10,866 bases of DNA from Bacteroidales bacterium (GTDB taxonomy: Bacteria > Bacteroidota > Bacteroidia > Bacteroidales > NBLH01), in the NCBI GenBank assembly GCA_027083715.1, contig JALWNR010000667.1:1-10866 (forward strand). The letters run 5' to 3'. Within the stretch, counting starts at the first letter, position 1. Each line of letters starts with the position of its first letter. The notes below the pieces were generated by a model. That model saw only the letters and a list, made by a program, of their open reading frames with translations, was not told the DNA's origin and did not search any database. Below are positions 6,427-10,866 of this stretch, piece by piece. A program made the position numbers and the translations under genes.

Positions 6427-7752
6427 ATGAAACTTATAGAATATTTTACCCAAAAAGCAGAAAATGCTCCTCACATGATTAAGCAAAAAACAAAGGCAAT
6501 AGTTATTGTTAATTTATTAGCAATGTCTCTTGTTTTGATTAATATTATAATTTTCTCAATTATCAGTAATAAGTTTTTATTTTCAAAATTCTATGTCCAC
6601 TATATGCTAATATCTGTAGGGATAGTGAGTTTAATCGTAGTAAAAAATTTTGAATATAAATTTGCAGGAAATTTCTTTGCTATTGCAATTCTAGCCGTTG
6701 AAATAATAGCTGTTGCTTTTTTTAAAGAGAATAATGGTTCTTTTATGCCTTATATTGCCAGCTATTTTATTATAACAGTATTCTATATTGCAGGTTCAAT
6801 ATTTGCATCGAAAAATATTTTATTTCTAAACGGATTAATGGCAATATTGGGTATTATAGGAATATATTTAATGCATCAAGACCTAGTGTCAGAAGGAATA
6901 AAACCCATTGTGATTAACAGTATATTTAGTATTTTAGGAAGTGTAATGGCACTTTATTTTATTTATTTTCTATCAAGTTCATCACAGAAAATTACTGAAC
7001 TTCATTCACAAAAAGTTGATAAACAGAATAAACAATTACAAGAAATTATTCAAGAACTACAAAAATCTGTAAAAATTCAACGAGAATTATCTCAAAAACT
7101 ACAAAATACGATTATCAATTTATCGAACAATGCCAGTGGTCAAGCTGCCAATATTGAAGAAATGACTTCAACCATTGAAAACCTAACTTTATCCATAAAC
7201 AATAATGCAGAATATGCAGGAAATACGTCAGAAATAACAGAAAATTCAAAAAAATTAATTAAAAAAAGTGATTTGGCACTGAGTAGAGTTTTTAATTCAA
7301 TAAGTGATATTAGCAGCCAAATTGGTATAATCAATGAAATTGCACGACAAACCAATTTATTAGCATTAAATGCAGCAATAGAGGCAGCCCGGGCAGGAAC
7401 AGCAGGTAAAGGTTTTTCGGTAGTTGCTGCCGAGGTTAAAAAATTAGCAGAAAAAAGTCAAGAGGCTGCAAAACAAATTGTAAGTTTGGTTAATGAAGGA
7501 ATTGCCCTTTCAGACCAGGCAGGAACTTATATGTCGCAAATGGTTAATGAAGTGGATAAGAGTTTTAATTACATTTTGCAAATCAGTGAATCAATAGGTT
7601 TGGAAAAAGAAGGTATCAACCAGATTAACTCAGGAATGCAAATAATTAATACAATGGCACAAGAAATAAGCCGGATATCTGAGAATATAAATTCATTATC
7701 ATCCATATTAAATGAAAACTCAGAAAAATTAAAAAAATTAGCTGACAAATAA
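6427..7752 (+). CDS. Methyl-accepting-chemotaxis-type signalling protein with six-TM N-terminus
   Basis: A 441-residue membrane receptor-like protein. Six hydrophobic segments with short loops (about 24-47, 57-73, 80-99, 108-127, 131-149, 160-182) replace the usual two-TM periplasmic sensor. No HAMP domain is evident; a coiled coil (about 185-228) links to the cytoplasmic signalling domain (about 230-441). The hairpin tip is canonical: [19 protein letters not shown] (306-324), followed by [18 protein letters not shown]. The stretch around 238-253 resembles a methylation helix. No C-terminal CheR/CheB-tethering pentapeptide is seen. In chemotaxis systems this tip binds CheW and CheA, but neither gene nor any che gene is in the window. 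The ligand is unknown; membrane or intracellular cues are suggested by the lack of a periplasmic domain. The gene is markedly AT-rich compared with clpB and norB. It converges on the peroxiredoxin gene with 2 bases between stop codons. Confidence 0.93.
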   Translation: MKLIEYFTQKAENAPHMIKQKTKAIVIVNLLAMSLVLINIIIFSIISNKFLFSKFYVHYMLISVGIVSLIVVKNFEYKFAGNFFAIAILAVEIIAVAFFKENNGSFMPYIASYFIITVFYIAGSIFASKNILFLNGLMAILGIIGIYLMHQDLVSEGIKPIVINSIFSILGSVMALYFIYFLSSSSQKITELHSQKVDKQNKQLQEIIQELQKSVKIQRELSQKLQNTIINLSNNASGQAANIEEMTSTIENLTLSINNNAEYAGNTSEITENSKKLIKKSDLALSRVFNSISDISSQIGIINEIARQTNLLALNAAIEAARAGTAGKGFSVVAAEVKKLAEKSQEAAKQIVSLVNEGIALSDQAGTYMSQMVNEVDKSFNYILQISESIGLEKEGINQINSGMQIINTMAQEISRISENINSLSSILNENSEKLKKLADK

Positions 7753-7754
7753 AC

Positions 7755-8294
7755 TTATTTTAGCGTGCTCTTTATTACAGAAATGGCTTCGGAAACATGT
7801 TTCTTAGGGTTTAACTGAGAGTTAAAAATATGGATAATCTTAGCTTGTCTGTTGATTATGTATGTTACCCTGCCCGGTATTAGTCCCAAAGTTTTAGGAA
7901 CCCCATATCTCTTACGTATTTTACCGTCAACATCTGCCAAGAGCATAAAAGGCAGCTTATGATTTTGAATAAAATTTTGATGTGCATCAACAGAGTCAGA
8001 ACTAATACCTACAACTACTGCTCCAAGCTCTTTAAAAATCTCATAATCGTCTCTGAATTTACATGCTTGAGCAGTACAGCCTTTTGTCTCATCTTTAGGA
8101 TAAAAAAACAAAACCAATACATTGTTCTTTATCAGATTTTCAAGAGTTATGGTATCGCTTTCTTGATTTAGTAAGGAAAAGGAAGGCGCATTATCACCAA
8201 CTTTTAAGTCCATATTGCTGCAAGATGAAATTAATAACAGGATAAATAATATCGTTTTATATAAATATTCTTTTTTCACAAAGCTAATGTCCAT
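7755..8294 (-). CDS. bcp: PrxQ/BCP-type peroxiredoxin, probably a lipoprotein
   Basis: A thiol peroxidase that reduces hydrogen peroxide and organic peroxides. The active-site signature PKDETKGC (66-73) carries peroxidatic Cys73, and Cys78 five residues later is the resolving cysteine typical of atypical 2-Cys PrxQ. Thr70 and Arg142 complete the catalytic set. A lysine replaces the usual proline before the Gly-Cys. The 179 residues exceed the usual 150-155 because of an N-terminal extension with KK, a hydrophobic core and a lipobox-like LISSC (Cys25), which predicts a lipoprotein facing the periplasm. Starting at Met28 would instead give a standard-length cytosolic enzyme. GTG at codon 6 is a third possible start and fits a signal peptide better. 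The gene lies 57 bases downstream of the PD40-OmpA gene on the same strand. No terminator is seen at its 3' end, where it abuts the convergent chemoreceptor-like gene. Confidence 0.93.
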   Translation of the reverse strand: MDISFVKKEYLYKTILFILLLISSCSNMDLKVGDNAPSFSLLNQESDTITLENLIKNNVLVLFFYPKDETKGCTAQACKFRDDYEIFKELGAVVVGISSDSVDAHQNFIQNHKLPFMLLADVDGKIRKRYGVPKTLGLIPGRVTYIINRQAKIIHIFNSQLNPKKHVSEAISVIKSTLK

Positions 8295-8311
8295 GTTTTC
8301 AGGAATACAAA
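8279..8311 (-). promoter_or_regulatory. Promoter match overlapping the 5' end of the peroxiredoxin ORF
   Basis: On the minus strand TTTG (8308-8311), a 21-base spacer and TAGCTTTG (8279-8286) match the Bacteroidota consensus exactly. The -7 box lies inside codons 3 to 6 of the longest ORF. If it is used, transcription starts near 8272, after both the ATG and GTG starts, and only Met28 would remain as a normal start. A chance match is possible. Confidence 0.4.
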
Positions 8312-8351
8312 TTAACAGAATATTATTTTACCGGACATGCTTAATTTAGAG

Positions 8352-10724
8352 TTAATTTATATCGTAGCGTTTATGCATATTCACATAATACTCGGAAAGT
8401 TTTCTGATATATGCATCTTTGTATCCCATTTCCCGAACTCTTGCAAGCTCTTTTTCAGCTTTACTGAGTTCTTTAAACCTACCGGTTGAATATTTATAAA
8501 GCTTTCCGGTGTAGTACATTTGTACATCCTTAATATTTTTAAATACTTCACGCTGAACAGGCTCACTAAATGCTCCAAGTTGAATAATATATACCGAATC
8601 CAGACGGGCTAATTCCTTTTTAACTTCTTCGAGCTTAACATTGAATCTGTAAAGTACAGGTATGCGAACAGGAACTATTTTTAATTTTTTTTCAGCATCA
8701 TTTACTATTTCAAACTCGACCCTTCGGTTATAGGGTAAGGATTCCCAAACATAAGAGCCATCTTTATACTGATTAATCGATATCTGGCTTTTGATGCCTG
8801 CACCTTTATAACTAAGCTGTTTTTTACTCACTCCAAGCCGCAACAGATAATCATATACAACTTTTGCTCTGCGCTCAGACAATTTTAAATTGTATGTTTC
8901 AGGTCCTTGCGTATCGGAATATCCTACTATCTCAATTTTAGTTTTCGGATTATCCTTTAAGTATCCTGCAAGTTTTTCTAAATTCGTTTTAAAACCCCCG
9001 TATTGCGAACTGTTTATTCTAAAAATCACATTTTCAACCACAGTAACACCTTCTTCCTTTTCCCACAATGTATATAAGTCAACATTGTCTGTTTCCTTCT
9101 GAGCCATAGGTTCAACCGGAGTCTCATCACACGGACTACCTTTAATTAAAGATATAGTTTTATAAATTACCTGAAAATCAGCATTTTCACTAATAAAAAA
9201 TTGTTCCTGATGCTTTTCTTCACCGTTTACTTCGTAAATTGCATAATAATTCCTGCCACGAGGTAAAATAAAAAGGTATTTGCCAGTTTTTGAATTAGGT
9301 TTATAAAGACCTAATAAATCATCATTTTCACTATCATACACAGTTATAATAACATCATCTTCTTGATTATTACAAGTGATTACTTTACCTTTTACCACTG
9401 TAACCGGCTTTTCTTCTGCTTCGGGCATTGCCATCATATAAATATCCGTACTTCCAAAACCATCTTCGCGATAGGAAGAAAAATAAGCTCTTTTTCCATC
9501 AGGGGTTAATGTTATAAAAACATCATTGTCAACTGTGTTTATAGGGTATCCAAGATTTTTGGGTAGCGTCCATGTTCCAAATTCATTTTTTTTACTTAAA
9601 AATATATCAAATCCGCCCATTGTTTCATGTCCTTTTGAGCTAAAATATAAAGATATACCATCGTGATGGATAAAAGGACCTTCTTCATCAAGCTCAGTAT
9701 TAATGGTAGAACCGAGATTAACCGCTTTACCCCAAGTACTATCTTTTTGTTTTTCTGAAACATAAATATCTAAACCGCCGTAACCCCCAGGGCGATCGCT
9801 GGTAAAGTACAGGTATTTTCCATCCGCTGACATGGATGCATGGGTTTCTCTATATTTAGTATTGATGTTTTCACCCAAACGCTCAGGAACCGACCATTCA
9901 TCTCCTGTTAAATAACTCACAAGAATGGTTCCCGCATCTTCACTGCTATATATAAATATTTGATTTCCATCCGGTGATATACTAATGGTAGCCTCATGTT
10001 TATCCGTATTTATATTTTCACTGATACTTCTTGCTTTTTCCCATGAGTTCTGTTCATTATATGATATGTAAATATCTTCATTATACTGACCATCTTCTTC
10101 CATCTTTTCGCCCTCATATCTTTTTCTTCGTGAAGTGAAAATCAAAACAGATTCATCAGCTGTAATTACCGGGCTGTGATCTGAATATTCAGAATTAATA
10201 TTATTACCCAGATTATTAATCTGCATTTTCACAGGTTCTCTCATCAGTTTAATACCTACCTCACACTGGCTGATTTCTTGATTTATTGCCTCTAACAATT
10301 TATTGTTTTTTGTTGTTTCTGCCAGTTTTTTAAAAAGTTGAATTGCTTTTTCAAATTCATAATTGTTATGATAAGCTTTTCCAAGATAAAAGCGGGCTTC
10401 AAAAAATAATCCGTTCTGCTTTTTATTTTTGTTATCCAGCAATTCAACCGACCTCTCAAAATAAGGAATAGATTTAGCTTTTCGTTGTGCTGTCATTAAA
10501 TAAGAGTATCCTAACTTAAAGTTCAATTCAGAATTATCAGGATCATCTTTTAACAAAGTGGTTCCCAACTGAATTGCTTCATCAAAATTTCCATCTTCAA
10601 TAAGTACATCTATTCTTGAATAATCTTCTTGTCCGGCTATCTTTAATGTAAACAAGAGAATTAAAAAAAGGATTAAAATTTTTCTATATTTTTTACGGAA
10701 AACAAAACAATTGAGTAAATTCAT
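8352..10724 (-). CDS. TPR-PD40-CRD-OmpA-SPOR envelope protein (PorE-like)
   Basis: A 790-residue exported protein. In order: signal peptide (about 1-31, cleavage near KIAG/Q); TPR helices (about 36-160); a PD40 beta-propeller with five visible repeats (around 184-198, 245-261, 295-321, 349-374, 402-429), several with the S-DG--LYFTS pattern; a carboxypeptidase-regulatory-like beta domain (about 444-528); an OmpA C-terminal peptidoglycan-binding domain (about 563-674) with Asp604 and Arg619 at the diaminopimelate-binding positions; and a C-terminal SPOR-like domain (about 711-776, starting YIIQLGAFSE). TPR-PD40-CRD-OmpA is the order of PorE, which anchors the type IX secretion machine to peptidoglycan; the SPOR-like end is extra compared with PorE. 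T9SS involvement is an inference, as no other por/gld gene is here, and general PD40-OmpA paralogues are common in Bacteroidota. I chose the ATG at 10722-10724 over a TTG two codons upstream. No Shine-Dalgarno is visible. Confidence 0.9.
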   Translation of the reverse strand: MNLLNCFVFRKKYRKILILFLILLFTLKIAGQEDYSRIDVLIEDGNFDEAIQLGTTLLKDDPDNSELNFKLGYSYLMTAQRKAKSIPYFERSVELLDNKNKKQNGLFFEARFYLGKAYHNNYEFEKAIQLFKKLAETTKNNKLLEAINQEISQCEVGIKLMREPVKMQINNLGNNINSEYSDHSPVITADESVLIFTSRRKRYEGEKMEEDGQYNEDIYISYNEQNSWEKARSISENINTDKHEATISISPDGNQIFIYSSEDAGTILVSYLTGDEWSVPERLGENINTKYRETHASMSADGKYLYFTSDRPGGYGGLDIYVSEKQKDSTWGKAVNLGSTINTELDEEGPFIHHDGISLYFSSKGHETMGGFDIFLSKKNEFGTWTLPKNLGYPINTVDNDVFITLTPDGKRAYFSSYREDGFGSTDIYMMAMPEAEEKPVTVVKGKVITCNNQEDDVIITVYDSENDDLLGLYKPNSKTGKYLFILPRGRNYYAIYEVNGEEKHQEQFFISENADFQVIYKTISLIKGSPCDETPVEPMAQKETDNVDLYTLWEKEEGVTVVENVIFRINSSQYGGFKTNLEKLAGYLKDNPKTKIEIVGYSDTQGPETYNLKLSERRAKVVYDYLLRLGVSKKQLSYKGAGIKSQISINQYKDGSYVWESLPYNRRVEFEIVNDAEKKLKIVPVRIPVLYRFNVKLEEVKKELARLDSVYIIQLGAFSEPVQREVFKNIKDVQMYYTGKLYKYSTGRFKELSKAEKELARVREMGYKDAYIRKLSEYYVNMHKRYDIN

Positions 10725-10755
10725 AAACAAACAGGCTTACTATCAAAGTATTTAT

Positions 10756-10763
10756 CAAATTTA
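10756..10763 (-). promoter_or_regulatory. Candidate -7 box of the PorE-like gene
   Basis: TAAATTTG on the minus strand fits TAnnTTTG and lies 32 bases upstream of the ATG. No TTTG is found at the expected 19-21 base distance, so support is partial. Confidence 0.35.
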
Positions 10764-10814
10764 CTTAAAATTTATTTAATCCGGTGTGGGCAAAGAACAT
10801 TTATCAGATACAAA

Positions 10815-10831
10815 TTTGACCAATAGTCAAA
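10815..10831. repeat. Short inverted repeat upstream of the PorE-like gene
   Basis: TTTGAC (10815-10820) and GTCAAA (10826-10831) flank a 5-base spacer. It lies about 90 bases upstream of the start codon and could be a regulator site, but the arms are short and the DNA is AT-rich. Confidence 0.25.
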
Positions 10832-10866
10832 ATTTATAGATGTATCAACATTATTTGTTTATGAAC

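Noticed and set aside
7792..7803. 12-bp perfect palindrome GAAACATGTTTC
   Set aside because: It lies within the conserved coding sequence of the peroxiredoxin and such a short palindrome is likely by chance.

Overview
The window looks like chromosomal DNA of a member of the Bacteroidota, probably a non-flagellated environmental lineage. The signs are AT-rich intergenic DNA, several promoters of the Bacteroidota type (TTTG, about 19-21 bases, TAnnTTTG), mostly weak or absent Shine-Dalgarno sequences, and a PD40/OmpA protein with the architecture of PorE of the type IX secretion system. Species cannot be named from the sequence.

Layout, left to right: the 3' end of an unrecognised + strand gene (to 98) faces a strong bidirectional terminator (118-150). 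A 290-base stretch with inverted repeats follows. Next come two minus-strand genes: a quinol-type nitric oxide reductase (441-2678) and, upstream of it, an Rrf2-family regulator with three cysteines (2763-3176). A near-identical palindrome lies in front of each gene. This suggests a self-contained nitric-oxide-responsive unit in which the Fe-S regulator controls both itself and the reductase. A terminator (3286-3322) separates this unit from clpB (3340-5928, minus), a complete disaggregase. A 498-base divergent intergenic region (5929-6426) lies between clpB and the next gene. It contains a probable clpB promoter, two direct repeats and a possible long leader for the gene to the right.

To the right, a six-TM methyl-accepting-chemotaxis-type protein (6427-7752, plus) converges, with only 2 bases between stop codons, on a PrxQ/BCP-type peroxiredoxin (7755-8294, minus), probably a lipoprotein. 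Upstream of the peroxiredoxin, on the same strand, is a large periplasmic or outer-membrane-associated TPR-PD40-CRD-OmpA-SPOR protein (8352-10724, minus).

The most informative observations are the paired Rrf2 operators, the unusual C-X6-C-X5-C cysteine spacing of that regulator, the orphan chemoreceptor-like protein, the SPOR domain added to a PorE-like protein, and the direct repeats upstream of clpB. I saw no mobile element, CRISPR array, tRNA or rRNA. None of the genes is clearly a new system; the novelty is in regulation and domain combinations.
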